A DNA stretch of 64,000 nucleotides from Hymenobacter elongatus (GCF_004745955.1 NZ_SRLD01000003.1:62001-126000), one strand, 5' to 3'. Shown: positions 25,977-34,856, counted from the stretch's first letter. Translations and numbers: made by a program. Notes: generated by a model not told the origin, from the letters alone.

Positions 25977-27236
25977 TTAGAAAGTGTAGTTCAGGCCCAC
26001 GCCGGGTACGATGACCTGCGTTTTGTAGGTACCCGCCACCCGATCCGTCGTGTTGTTATCCAGCAGCTCCTGCTGCGTAACGGTCCGCTTCTTCAGGCTC
26101 ACAAACTGCGTGCTGAAATCCAGGCTGAAGTTCTCTCCGAACTTGTAGGAAGCGCCAATGGTGCCGGTGATACGGTCCGCGTCGGGCGTTTCGGGCGTCA
26201 CGTAGCCGTCTTTCACGGGCGAGTTGTCGTAGGCACCGCCGGCCCGTACGGTCAGCCCGTCGGTAACCTGATACTGCCCACCCAAACGCAGGGTAACGGC
26301 ATCCTGATAGTAGCGCTTCGAGGTGCTGGAAGTAGCTCCGTTTACGGGGGCGTTGAACTGGAACTCCAGGTTGCGGTAGGCGCTCCACTGCACGTAGTTC
26401 ACGTCGAAGCCAAAGGTGAGCTTCTCCGTTGGCATGATGCCCAGCCCGATGCTGGTGGTAGCCGGCAGCGGCAGCGTAGCCTTGAACTTGGTGGCCTGGA
26501 AAGCCGGCGTAGCCGTGTTCGACAGGTTGGTGAACGTTACATCGCCATCGTTCACCACCGCGTCGATCTTGGAGCGGTAGCTGATGCCTACGCTCAGCAT
26601 GCTGGAGGGCTTGAAGAAAACACCGGCGTTGAAGCCTAGCTTGCGCTCCGCTTTGCCATCCAGCTCAATGCTGGCAAACTTACCCTCGGCGTTCTGGGCC
26701 GGGATATCACGCTGCAGATTTACGGAGCCCAGGGCCAGGATCATCAGGCCCGCGCCGACACTCAGCTGCTCGGTGATGGCGTAGCTGAACGTAGGCTGTA
26801 CATAGATGGATTTCAGGTCAATCTGAGTCAGCGCAAAGCGGCCTTCCCAGGCGTCGGCGTACTGCAACTTGCTGCCGAAGGGCGTGTACACGGCAATGCC
26901 CGCCCGGAATTTGCCTTCCGCCGGGCCGAAGCCCGCGTAGAAGTTCAGCGGCGTGGTGGTCGTATTTTGTAGCTCCCGCTGCGTACCGCCGTTTTCGGCC
27001 CGGAACGCCTGGCGGGCCAGCGTGGCATTCACACCGAGCTGCACCCCGCGCTCCTTCACCATCGCCAGGGCGCCAGGGTTGTAGAACATAGCGGCCTGAT
27101 CGAGCGAGAGGCCCACACCCACGCCGCCCATGCCGTTGTTCTTCTGGCCGGCCAGCGTCACTTGGTAGCCGCCCGCCGAAGCTGCCGTGCCCGAGAGCAG
27201 CGCACCTCCCGCGAAGAGTAGAGTTTTTAAATTCAT
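25977..27236 (-). CDS. OmpP1/FadL family outer-membrane transporter
   Basis: 419 residues. The signal peptide ends GTAASAGG. The N-terminal hatch-like region GGYQVTLAGQKNNGMGGVGVGLSLDQAAMFYNPGAL is typical of FadL proteins. Alternating strands of a beta-barrel follow, and the chain ends in an aromatic residue (VGLNYTF), as outer-membrane barrels do. It transports hydrophobic compounds such as long-chain fatty acids across the outer membrane. It is the first gene of a two-gene operon with the SGNH lipase. Upstream, TACATTTAG on the minus strand near 27285 resembles the Bacteroidota -7 element weakly. Confidence 0.92.
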   Translation of the reverse strand: MNLKTLLFAGGALLSGTAASAGGYQVTLAGQKNNGMGGVGVGLSLDQAAMFYNPGALAMVKERGVQLGVNATLARQAFRAENGGTQRELQNTTTTPLNFYAGFGPAEGKFRAGIAVYTPFGSKLQYADAWEGRFALTQIDLKSIYVQPTFSYAITEQLSVGAGLMILALGSVNLQRDIPAQNAEGKFASIELDGKAERKLGFNAGVFFKPSSMLSVGISYRSKIDAVVNDGDVTFTNLSNTATPAFQATKFKATLPLPATTSIGLGIMPTEKLTFGFDVNYVQWSAYRNLEFQFNAPVNGATSSTSKRYYQDAVTLRLGGQYQVTDGLTVRAGGAYDNSPVKDGYVTPETPDADRITGTIGASYKFGENFSLDFSTQFVSLKKRTVTQQELLDNNTTDRVAGTYKTQVIVPGVGLNYTF

Positions 27237-27370
27237 ATGTAAGAGAGGAAAGGGTGAGAAGTAGGGGTTGTTGGGACTAAATGTAGGGAGAAAAAAGAAT
27301 TAAGTAGTAGGCGTGCCGACTATTTAGCCCACTCGATAACCAGCGTTTTGGTCGGCCAAAAATGCAGCTA

Positions 27371-28183
27371 TTATTCGTTATTTACTACCTGCCGCGTGTG
27401 CAGATTCAGCCGCTGGCCGCTCACGAGCAGGTGCACCCGAAAATCCTGGCCGGCCACGGGCTCGCCCCGCCCGATGCGGCCCAGGTTGTTGCCGTGCAGA
27501 TGATAGCCGTCGACGACCATCACCACGCCGTCGCCGAAGACCTCGGCTTCCTGGCCCCGGCGGATGATAATGCCGGTTTCTTCGGCCAGGCCCAGGCCCA
27601 GGCACATCGAGTGCGTGAGCAGGGCATGGGCCAGCCGCCCGAAGCGCCCGCGCTCCACAAAGTGCTGATCGATGAGCAGATTCGGCACCAGGCCCAGCCC
27701 GTCGCCGGTCTGGATGCCGCCTTTGCGCAAGGAGCGCCAGCCGTAGCCGGCCACCAGCATATACTCGGGCAGCACCGAGGCGCCGGCGCTGGTGCCGGCA
27801 ATGACGAACTCCGCATCGGTGTGGTAGCGCTCGGTCAGGACGCGCAAAAACTCGGTGCCGCGCAGAAACTCGGTTATCAGCTCCTGGTCGCCGCCGGTGA
27901 AGAACACGAGGCTGGCTTCCTTGAGCCGCCGCAGTGAGGCGAGCTTATCGGCGGAGTGGCGCTCGTCGATTTTGATGTGGTGGACATTGGTGCAGCCCAG
28001 CTCGTGCAGAGCCTTGGTGTAGTTGGTGGCCGTCACGGTGGCGTCGCTGGCGGCCAGGGCCAGAATCACGACGAGCGACTCGGGGCCGGGCAGCAGGTCG
28101 CTGAGCAGGGCCAGCAGGGCATCATCGTCGCCGCCGCCGAGGGCAACGAGCGTTCCGAGCGGTAACGCGGACGACTGGGACAT
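27371..28183 (-). CDS. Cyanophycinase-like S51 peptidase
   Basis: 270 residues from the ATG at 28183 (MSQSSALPLGTLVALGGG); upstream extensions are not family-like. Motifs are the GGGDDDALL N-terminal loop, VFFTGGDQ at about 90-97 and the nucleophile region IAGTSAGASVLPEYML (Ser about 127), then GLGLVPNLLIDQHF and RLAHALLTHS. Family members cleave beta-aspartyl-arginine or similar bonds in cyanophycin or isoaspartyl peptides. No signal peptide is seen, so it is cytoplasmic. No cyanophycin synthetase is visible in the window, so the substrate may be another isopeptide. Confidence 0.87.
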   Translation of the reverse strand: MSQSSALPLGTLVALGGGDDDALLALLSDLLPGPESLVVILALAASDATVTATNYTKALHELGCTNVHHIKIDERHSADKLASLRRLKEASLVFFTGGDQELITEFLRGTEFLRVLTERYHTDAEFVIAGTSAGASVLPEYMLVAGYGWRSLRKGGIQTGDGLGLVPNLLIDQHFVERGRFGRLAHALLTHSMCLGLGLAEETGIIIRRGQEAEVFGDGVVMVVDGYHLHGNNLGRIGRGEPVAGQDFRVHLLVSGQRLNLHTRQVVNNE

Positions 28184-28603
28184 AGGATACAGTGGTGAGC
28201 GAAGGCCAAATGTACACGGGATATTGAAACCCCAACGCCCCCGGGGGTGCGGAGTTGCTACGGTTGAGCCAGGCGTTTTGCCCACTCCGGCGGTTGCGGA
28301 GCCCTCGTTGCACGCGGGTAGAGCCGCGACTCGTTAGCTCCGCTGCCCTTCGGTTCGGGCCTCGGTGGTGACTGGCCAAGGCGTTGGCGACCTAGCCCCG
28401 CCAGCCAGAGCGGCGGGCGCAGCGCCCAAAGCGGTACTCACGTCAGTGTAGGGGCAGCGGTCTGTAGCGTGCGCTTTGTGGAAACCCCTGCTTGCCCCTT
28501 GCCAGAGCTGGCGTTGTTGGGCCGTGCTGGGTTCTGGTTGTTCAGCGCGGCTATGGGTCTCTACACCTTTCTGATGCACAAAAAACCAACGCAAACAACC
28601 CCT
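28184..28603. other. Intergenic region without a recognised gene
   Basis: 420 bp between the cyanophycinase-like gene and the tandem duplication. It contains GC-rich small palindromes (for example GGGCGCAGCGCCC near 28419) but no reading frame with recognisable similarity. Confidence 0.5.
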
Positions 28604-30310
28604 ATGTCACAATAGGGCGGCAAAAGCACCACCGGCGGGCCGCGCCGCCCGCCGGTACCCGGTTGCCGGTCAGCCGGGTAGCCGCCCGGCCTGGCGCCGC
28701 TGGCCACGCCAGCCGGCGGCAAATGCCCGTCACAACCCCAGCGCTTCTGTCCTGGACCGCACGCCTCTGCCGCACTACTATTGCAGCCGCGTTCCAGCAG
28801 CCGCTTCGCTCACGATTCACGTTCCTTCTTTCCCTTTCTCTTTTCCATGCGTACCCTCGTTTCGCTCACCCTCATGCTCCCCTTGTGCGCCTCGGCTTCG
28901 CTGGCCCTGGCCCAAGCCCCGGATTCCGCCACCGCCCGCCACCAGATCGGCCTGACGGCCAGCCCCCAGCTCGACGGCTTCTTCAAAAATAACCGCAGCC
29001 TGCCGCTGGGCCTCTTTTACCAACGCCAACTCACTCCTACCAAGGCCCTGCGCCTGCGCTTGGTGGGGTTGGTAAGCTATGCCGACTCCACCAATTCTAC
29101 CGAAGGGCCATTCGGTGTGACTGATGGCTACGTGACAGGCCCCAGCTACCGCCGCTGGCAAGTACAGGTGTTTGCGGGCTATGCCTGGCAGCGCCCGCTG
29201 GGCCGGCGATTCACCCTGGACTACGGCCTCGAAGCGGGCCTGGGCTACCAGCGCCAGGGCTTTTCCGCCGCCCGCCGCCAATCCTATTCCCCCGGTGGCT
29301 TTGTCGTGGACTACTTCGAGCGCACGACCCAGGACTTGCAGGTGCAGGCGCGGCCCTTTGCCGGGTTCAGCTACCGTCCCACCCCCCGCCTGCGCCTGTT
29401 TGCCGAAACCGCCCTGCCCCTGACCTACACTCATCAGCGCATGAAATACCAAGTGCGCGAAGAATTCACGAAGTCCGACGAGATGGACCGCTTTCTCGAT
29501 CAGCGGGCCCGCGCCAACCGCGTGGCCCTGACGTGGCGGCCCGTGCAATTGGTTGGTGCCACTTACGCTTTTTAACCCCTTTTTTCTTTAATCCTTTACC
29601 AAACTGTATGAAAAAATTATTCACCTGCTGCTGCGCCGCACTGCTGCTGGGACTGTCGCCGCTAGTGCCTCACCTGGCCAACGCTCAACCAAGTGGTCTT
29701 AGCAACACCAACGGTATACTGCTATGCCCAGGCAAAACCTATAGCTTTTCTACCACCAGCTCCCCGAGCACCACTGACTGCGCGGTGAACTGGGTCGTAA
29801 ATGGTGGCTCCACCTTACTGACTAACCCGACTACGGCCGGCCTCATGCGGGTGTCGTTCAACGATGTGCCGGGCGGCTCGGCTACGGTTCAAACCACATA
29901 CACTGGCTGTAACAATACCACCGCTAATGGCCAGTCGCCGCTCCTCACCGTCTACATCCGTTCGGTGACTAACCGGCCGCTGGGCACGCTGACGCTCAAC
30001 GGCAGCCCCAGCGGCAACATCGAGTTTGGCACTACCGATCAGGTCACGCTGGAAGTGCCCTTGCTGACCATCCCGCGCAACAGCAATGAGCCCAATCCCA
30101 TTCCGCTCGTCGCCGAAGGCTACGAGTGGACCATTCCCTCGGGCTGGCGCTGGCCCGATGGCAGCATCTCCAACGGGGCCCCGCGCTTGTTCACGACCAG
30201 CACCATGGCCAGCCCCAACCGGCTGCTGGTCGTGCCGTCCGTCAACGCCTGTGGTGGCAGCACCGCGCCCACGGTACGGGTGCGGGCCGTGGAATATGCC
30301 TGCGGCGAGC
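28604..30310 (+). repeat. Tandem duplication, copy 1 (about 1.7 kb)
   Basis: Copy 1 starts at ATGTCACAATAGGG (28604) and runs into the truncated T9SS gene; copy 2 starts at 30393. From about 28780 to about 30096 I find no difference between the copies at an offset of 1790 bp. The leader (28650-28780) and the last 210 bp both differ at many positions. Confidence 0.88.
28847..29575 (+). CDS. Outer-membrane beta-barrel protein, copy 1
   Basis: 242 residues from the ATG at 28847 (MRTLVSLTLMLPLC, signal peptide ending LALAQ). Amphipathic strands alternate with aromatic girdle residues (LPLGLFYQRQLTP, VQVFAGYAWQRPLGRRF, ARPFAGFSYRPTPRLRLFAE), and the chain ends VGATYAF with a terminal Phe, as in outer-membrane barrels. 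I recognise no named family. It is identical to the product at 30637 and related to that at 33486. The next gene, a T9SS-type protein, starts 32 bp downstream, so the pair may work together at the surface. Confidence 0.85.
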   Translation: MRTLVSLTLMLPLCASASLALAQAPDSATARHQIGLTASPQLDGFFKNNRSLPLGLFYQRQLTPTKALRLRLVGLVSYADSTNSTEGPFGVTDGYVTGPSYRRWQVQVFAGYAWQRPLGRRFTLDYGLEAGLGYQRQGFSAARRQSYSPGGFVVDYFERTTQDLQVQARPFAGFSYRPTPRLRLFAETALPLTYTHQRMKYQVREEFTKSDEMDRFLDQRARANRVALTWRPVQLVGATYAF

Positions 30311-30336
30311 CGCACAGCCGCCCCCGCCGGGCCTGA
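29608..30336 (+). pseudogene. T9SS surface protein, copy 1, truncated at the duplication junction
   Basis: The first 242 residues (signal MKKLFTCCCAALLLGLSPLV, ending ANAQ) equal those of the intact copy at 31398, except for a few changes after residue 163. The frame then leaves homology at RVRAVE and stops after 17 further residues (EPHSRPRRA). The missing 390 residues include the sorting domain, so the product would not be anchored by T9SS. It is either a pseudogene or a secreted fragment with no function. Confidence 0.75.
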
Positions 30337-30406
30337 GCATGGCCGCTTGCGCGCCCGCAGCGCCGCTGAGGCAGAGCGGCGGCGCGGCTTCGATGTCACA
30401 ATAGGG

Positions 30407-30458
30407 CGGCAAAAGCACCACCGGCGGGCCGCGCCGCCCGCCGGTGGTGCTTTTGCCG
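30407..30458. terminator. 22-bp perfect hairpin ahead of copy 2
   Basis: The left arm CGGCAAAAGCACCACCGG... (30407-30428) pairs perfectly with 30437-30458, with an 8-nt loop. An internal AAAAGC...GCTTTT is terminator-like, but no T-run follows. It may terminate the truncated upstream transcript. In copy 1 the left arm is preserved and the right arm is not. Confidence 0.5.
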
Positions 30459-30636
30459 GTCAGCCCGCTAGCCGCCCGGCCTGGCGCCGCTGGCCACGCC
30501 AGCGGGCGGCAGATGCCCGTCACAACCCCAGCCCTTCTGTCCTTGGCCGCACGCCACCGCACTGCTACTATTGCAGCCGCGTTCCAGCAGCCGCTTCGCT
30601 CACGATTCACGTTCCTTCTTTCCCTTTCTCTTTTCC

Positions 30637-31365
30637 ATGCGTACCCTCGTTTCGCTCACCCTCATGCTCCCCTTGTGCGCCTCGGCTTCGCTGGCCCTGG
30701 CCCAAGCCCCGGATTCCGCCACCGCCCGCCACCAGATCGGCCTGACGGCCAGCCCCCAGCTCGACGGCTTCTTCAAAAATAACCGCAGCCTGCCGCTGGG
30801 CCTCTTTTACCAACGCCAACTCACTCCTACCAAGGCCCTGCGCCTGCGCTTGGTGGGGTTGGTAAGCTATGCCGACTCCACCAATTCTACCGAAGGGCCA
30901 TTCGGTGTGACTGATGGCTACGTGACAGGCCCCAGCTACCGCCGCTGGCAAGTACAGGTGTTTGCGGGCTATGCCTGGCAGCGCCCGCTGGGCCGGCGAT
31001 TCACCCTGGACTACGGCCTCGAAGCGGGCCTGGGCTACCAGCGCCAGGGCTTTTCCGCCGCCCGCCGCCAATCCTATTCCCCCGGTGGCTTTGTCGTGGA
31101 CTACTTCGAGCGCACGACCCAGGACTTGCAGGTGCAGGCGCGGCCCTTTGCCGGGTTCAGCTACCGTCCCACCCCCCGCCTGCGCCTGTTTGCCGAAACC
31201 GCCCTGCCCCTGACCTACACTCATCAGCGCATGAAATACCAAGTGCGCGAAGAATTCACGAAGTCCGACGAGATGGACCGCTTTCTCGATCAGCGGGCCC
31301 GCGCCAACCGCGTGGCCCTGACGTGGCGGCCCGTGCAATTGGTTGGTGCCACTTACGCTTTTTAA
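30637..31365 (+). CDS. Outer-membrane beta-barrel protein, copy 2
   Basis: 242 residues, identical in protein sequence to the gene at 28847, including the signal peptide and the C-terminal VGATYAF. This copy is followed after 32 bp by the intact T9SS protein gene, so it probably belongs to the functional pair. The complete identity, against diverged flanking DNA, points to gene conversion between the copies rather than to a very recent duplication. Confidence 0.85.
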   Translation: MRTLVSLTLMLPLCASASLALAQAPDSATARHQIGLTASPQLDGFFKNNRSLPLGLFYQRQLTPTKALRLRLVGLVSYADSTNSTEGPFGVTDGYVTGPSYRRWQVQVFAGYAWQRPLGRRFTLDYGLEAGLGYQRQGFSAARRQSYSPGGFVVDYFERTTQDLQVQARPFAGFSYRPTPRLRLFAETALPLTYTHQRMKYQVREEFTKSDEMDRFLDQRARANRVALTWRPVQLVGATYAF

Positions 31366-31397
31366 CCCCTTTTTTCTTTAATCCTTTACCAAACTGT

Positions 31398-33287
31398 ATG
31401 AAAAAATTATTCACCTGCTGCTGCGCCGCACTGCTGCTGGGACTGTCGCCGCTAGTGCCTCACCTGGCCAACGCTCAACCAAGTGGTCTTAGCAACACCA
31501 ACGGTATACTGCTATGCCCAGGCAAAACCTATAGCTTTTCTACCACCAGCTCCCCGAGCACCACTGACTGCGCGGTGAACTGGGTCGTAAATGGTGGCTC
31601 CACCTTACTGACTAACCCGACTACGGCCGGCCTCATGCGGGTGTCGTTCAACGATGTGCCGGGCGGCTCGGCTACGGTTCAAACCACATACACTGGCTGT
31701 AACAATACCACCGCTAATGGCCAGTCGCCGCTCCTCACCGTCTACATCCGTTCGGTGACTAACCGGCCGCTGGGCACGCTGACGCTCAACGGCAGCCCCA
31801 GCGGCAACATCGAGTTTGGCACTACCGATCAGGTCACGCTGGAAGTGCCCTTGCTGACCATCCCGCGCAACAGCAATGAGCCCAATCCAACCCCGCTCGT
31901 CGCCGAAGGCTACGAGTGGACCATCCCCTCGGGCTGGCGCTGGCCCGACGGCAGCATCTCCAACGGGGCCCCGCGCTTGTTCACGACCCGCACCATGGCC
32001 AGCCCCAACCGGCTGCTGGTCGTGCCGTCCGTCAACGCCTGTGGCGGCAGCACCGCGCCCGTGGTACGGGTGCGGGCCGTCGATACGGAATGCGCCATCG
32101 GTGCGCAGCCGGGCTATGTGCCCACCAAAAGCGCGGAAAGAGTACTCGCCATCAATTGCATTACGCCACCGCTTACCATCATCAGCAGCCGCACCCCACA
32201 GGGCGGCCCGCTGAGCTTGTCTTGTGGCGAGCGGCTGGAAGCCCAGCAGGTGCGCGCCGGCACCGGAACTCTGCCCAGTGGGGGCAGCTTTGGCAGCTAC
32301 ATTTTCACCGCCGGTGGCGTCGTCAGCATCACTTGCTGCCAGAATACCGCTACGCCGGGCCTCTTGCTGACCGGTATCGGCACGGGCACCGTGGCCCTGA
32401 GCGCCTTATATACCCGCAACGGGGCCAGTACCACAGTCACAGCCGCTGTTGTGGTCGTTACCGTTCGACCGGAAGCGGCCACCCCCGTTTTTGCGACTAC
32501 CGACCACGACTTATGCTTGTATCAGACCAAGCGCTTGGCGGTGAATCCGGTACCGGGAGCCGCCAGCTACCAGTGGATGGTGTCGCCCGCCAACCTGACG
32601 CCCAGCGGCAGCATCAGCACCAGCGTACCGTATCTGGACATCACCGCCCCGGGCGACAACTCGCTGCCCAACGGGGAGGTGCAGGTGACGGCGTCCTCCG
32701 CCGGCTGCGCCACGTCGGCCCCGGCCGTCGTCCGGTTTCAGATTGGGTCCGGCACGGTGGAGTTTCGCAGCTCCGCCTCCTACTACGGCGCGGTGTGCCC
32801 CGATGCGCCGGTGGTATTTTCGGTGGCACGCGCCAATGCCCGGGGCCAGGACACGTATGCCTGGCTCGTCAACGAGGTGTATCAGTCGGGCAACATCGAC
32901 CAGTTTCAGCTCGCCGGCCCCGCGCCCGGGCAGTCGGCCTACGTGCGGCTGGTGCTTACTAACTCCTGCGGGGGTCAGCAGGAGTTTGGCCAGATAATTT
33001 ACGGAGCCACCGAAATAGACGGCTACGCGTGCCAGCTGGCACGGGCCGTGCCGGGCGGGCCCGTTATGGCGTATCCTAACCCGGCCGACCGGGAGCTGGT
33101 GGTGGAGCAGGCCCCCGGCACGGAGCTAACCATCTATAACAGCCACGGGCGCGTGGTGCACAGCGGCCCCGGCGGCCCGGCGGCCGTGCGCATCGACACG
33201 CGCCGCTGGCCCGAGGGCCTGTACTATCTGCACACCCAACACAAAAAGGAAATCCGGCGGCAGCAAATCCGGATTACGCACCGCTAA
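31398..33287 (+). CDS. Large T9SS surface protein, intact copy
   Basis: 629 residues. The signal peptide ends LANAQ. The mature protein is Cys-, Thr- and Ser-rich with PKD/Ig-like segments (FATTDHDLCLYQTKRLAV, ASYQWMVSPANLTPSG), and similar strand patterns repeat along the chain, but I cannot assign a named domain firmly. The C-terminal 75 residues form a T9SS sorting domain (MAYPNPADRELVVEQ, LTIYNSHGRVVHSG, WPEGLYYLHTQ, IRRQQIRITHR). It is presumably surface-exposed or secreted, perhaps an adhesin. It follows the barrel gene at 30637 by 32 bp and precedes a third barrel paralogue. Confidence 0.83.
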   Translation: MKKLFTCCCAALLLGLSPLVPHLANAQPSGLSNTNGILLCPGKTYSFSTTSSPSTTDCAVNWVVNGGSTLLTNPTTAGLMRVSFNDVPGGSATVQTTYTGCNNTTANGQSPLLTVYIRSVTNRPLGTLTLNGSPSGNIEFGTTDQVTLEVPLLTIPRNSNEPNPTPLVAEGYEWTIPSGWRWPDGSISNGAPRLFTTRTMASPNRLLVVPSVNACGGSTAPVVRVRAVDTECAIGAQPGYVPTKSAERVLAINCITPPLTIISSRTPQGGPLSLSCGERLEAQQVRAGTGTLPSGGSFGSYIFTAGGVVSITCCQNTATPGLLLTGIGTGTVALSALYTRNGASTTVTAAVVVVTVRPEAATPVFATTDHDLCLYQTKRLAVNPVPGAASYQWMVSPANLTPSGSISTSVPYLDITAPGDNSLPNGEVQVTASSAGCATSAPAVVRFQIGSGTVEFRSSASYYGAVCPDAPVVFSVARANARGQDTYAWLVNEVYQSGNIDQFQLAGPAPGQSAYVRLVLTNSCGGQQEFGQIIYGATEIDGYACQLARAVPGGPVMAYPNPADRELVVEQAPGTELTIYNSHGRVVHSGPGGPAAVRIDTRRWPEGLYYLHTQHKKEIRRQQIRITHR

Positions 33288-33325
33288 GAAGCTGTGTCCT
33301 TTGGCGGACGCCACACGACTAGGCA

Positions 33326-33391
33326 GTGTGGACAGTAAACAGAAAGAGGGTCGTATACGGAACAAACCAGCTCTTTCGGTCACTGTCCACA
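33326..33391. repeat. Nested inverted repeat downstream of the T9SS gene
   Basis: GTGTGGACAGT (33326-33336) and ACTGTCCACAC (33381-33391) pair perfectly. Inside them GAAAGAG pairs with CTCTTTC. The result is a two-step hairpin of 66 nt without a T-run. It could be a weak terminator or a transposon relic. Confidence 0.5.
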
Positions 33392-33485
33392 CACTACTAG
33401 TGCGCCGGCGTTCCAGCCGCCGCTGGCCCAGCAGCGGCCAGCGGCTCGCTTCGCCCTCCGTGCTTCTTTTCCCTTTCGCTTTTCC

Positions 33486-34187
33486 ATGCGTACCCTCGTT
33501 TCGCTCAAGCTCGCCCTGTGCGCCTCGGCTTCGCTGGCCCTGGCCCAAGCCCCGGACTCGGCCACCACCCGCCACCAGATCGGCCTGACGGCCAGCCCCC
33601 AACTCGACGGCCTTTTTAAGAACAACCGCAGCCTGCCGCTGGGGCTCTTCTACCAACGCCAACTCACTCCTACCAAGGCCCTGCGCCTGCGCCTGGTAGG
33701 CCAGTACAGCCACCGTGATACCGCCAACTACCCCGGCAACTTCGACGGCTTTTTTCCTGGCCTGCGGGAGGGCTCTTATACCCAACTTATTCAAGTAAAC
33801 CTCTACGCCGGCTACGAATGGCAACAGCCCATCACCCGACGATTGCGCTGGGCATACGGGGCCGAGGTTGGCTTGGGGTTGAATCGACAATTGAACAAGT
33901 TGATTTTTGATACTTATTCAGGTTTGCTTGTTAGAACCACCTTCATTCGAACGGCCACCACTTGGCAAGGACAGGTCCGGCCGTTTGTGGCGCTGCAGTA
34001 CCAAGTATCCACCCGGATAGGGCTGTTCGCCGAAAGCGCCGTGCTCGTCACCTATCACAGCCGCAAAGATGAGCGGGATACCTCCGGCACCCCGCCCTAT
34101 GGCCGGGCCTATAGCTACGATAAAAGCCACGCTTTTACTCTGCGGTGGCAGCCCGTGCAGCTGGTTAGCGCTATGTGTGCTTTTTAG
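33486..34187 (+). CDS. Outer-membrane beta-barrel protein, diverged third paralogue
   Basis: 233 residues (MRTLVSLKLALCAS, signal ending LALAQ). The first 70 residues and the 45 bp before the ATG are nearly the same as in the two upstream copies (RHQIGLTASPQLDGLFKNN, LGLFYQRQLTPTKALRLRL). The rest has diverged in strands and loops (YAGYEWQQPITRRLRWAYG, ATTWQGQVRPFVALQYQVS), but the barrel pattern and a terminal Phe (SAMCAF) are kept. No T9SS partner follows it. It is likely an older member of the same duplication series. Confidence 0.83.
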   Translation: MRTLVSLKLALCASASLALAQAPDSATTRHQIGLTASPQLDGLFKNNRSLPLGLFYQRQLTPTKALRLRLVGQYSHRDTANYPGNFDGFFPGLREGSYTQLIQVNLYAGYEWQQPITRRLRWAYGAEVGLGLNRQLNKLIFDTYSGLLVRTTFIRTATTWQGQVRPFVALQYQVSTRIGLFAESAVLVTYHSRKDERDTSGTPPYGRAYSYDKSHAFTLRWQPVQLVSAMCAF

Positions 34188-34224
34188 CCCTTCTCTTCAC
34201 TTAAAGCTTATCCAAACAGGCCAA

Positions 34225-34320
34225 GAAGCTGTTTAGGAAGTCGCCAAAATCCAATAGAACGTCATGTCTCCTCTCTGCTTGATGCGCAGAATGGTCGACA
34301 TGACGTTCGGCAGACTTCCT
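34225..34320. repeat. MITE-like element, copy 2 (TIR type A)
   Basis: It begins GAAGCTGTTTAGGAAGTC (34225-34242) and ends GACATGACGTTCGGCAGACTTCCT (to 34320), with GAACGTCATGTC and GACATGACGTTC as an inner palindrome. The right half equals the right half of the copy at 57359. The next element starts three bases later. Confidence 0.72.
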
Positions 34321-34322
34321 AT

Positions 34323-34476
34323 GAAGCTGTTTAGAAAGTCAAATGAACGTCATGCTGAGCTTGTCGAAGCATCTCTACCGCAGTAGTACTTATTTTACCA
34401 GTGCACGCGAGATGCTTCGACAAGCTCAGCATGACAGCCAAGTTTTAGCATCGGTTCCTAATTCAGGAACAGGTCT
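34323..34476. repeat. MITE-like element, chimeric (left TIR type A, right end type B)
   Basis: The left end, GAAGCTGTTTAGAAAGTC (34323-34340), is type A. The core is a long hairpin (GCTGAGCTTGTCGAAGCATC and its complement ending near 34433). The right end reads AGCATCGGTTCCTAATTC then AGGAACAGGTCTA. That is the type B end found in opposite orientation at 37528. The two ends belong to different element types. Confidence 0.7.
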
Positions 34477-34503
34477 ATTCCCTATTGGCAGAGCACCATT
34501 CCC

Positions 34504-34642
34504 GGATTCTGCTTCGGCGGCGCGCACGCCCGATCAGGCGTGACCCGAAAAGCAAAATTCTCTGCCCGCTCTCAAAGACCCGGAGAGTAGAACACCCGCT
34601 CCTGCTTCCCGCAACGCCACCTTCCAGCCGGGGTGGCTTTTT
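34504..34642 (+). ncRNA. Candidate structured RNA with terminator
   Basis: About 140 nt in a gene-free region fold as three consecutive hairpins. The first is CACGCC/GGCGTG at 34525-34542, inside a longer imperfect stem (TGCTT near 34510 with AAGCA near 34551). The second is CTCTC/GAGAG at 34570-34586. The third is GCCACC/GGTGGC at 34616-34637, followed by TTTTT, a terminator shape. The nearest upstream plus-strand gene ends about 320 bp before this region. No known RNA family was recognised. It could also be the terminator of a read-through transcript. Confidence 0.35.
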
Positions 34643-34788
34643 GGCCTATGGCTGCGGGCCACGCGGCTTCCGGCCGCACCCACCCCCGGATAAGTACAAG
34701 AGCCGGCGGCGGCGGCGGGAATTGCCGGGGCGGGTTTCACGTTGCGACAAATGACGGCAGACTACAGGGGCAGCCGGTTTTTTTGGCC

Positions 34789-34796
34789 TACTTTTG
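34789..34796 (+). promoter_or_regulatory. Possible -7 element for mgtE
   Basis: TACTTTTG matches the Bacteroidota -7 consensus TAnnTTTG, 60 bp before the mgtE ATG at 34857. No convincing TTTG -33 element is found at 17-23 bp upstream, so the call is tentative. Confidence 0.4.
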
Positions 34797-34856
34797 CGCG
34801 CCGAATACCTCACTCAACCTGCTGCCTAGCGAAGCACCTCCCTCCTGACATTCTCC

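Larger units (their letters stand above)
30393..32090 (+). repeat. Tandem duplication, copy 2
   Basis: This is the second copy of the unit described at 28604. Its leader holds an intact hairpin (30407-30458) whose right arm has diverged in copy 1. The homology ends at about 32075, inside the intact T9SS gene. Confidence 0.88.

Noticed and set aside
34643..34856. Possible Mg-sensing (M-box) riboswitch before mgtE
   Set aside because: None of the conserved M-box sequence blocks can be recognised, and MgtE has its own Mg-sensing domains.
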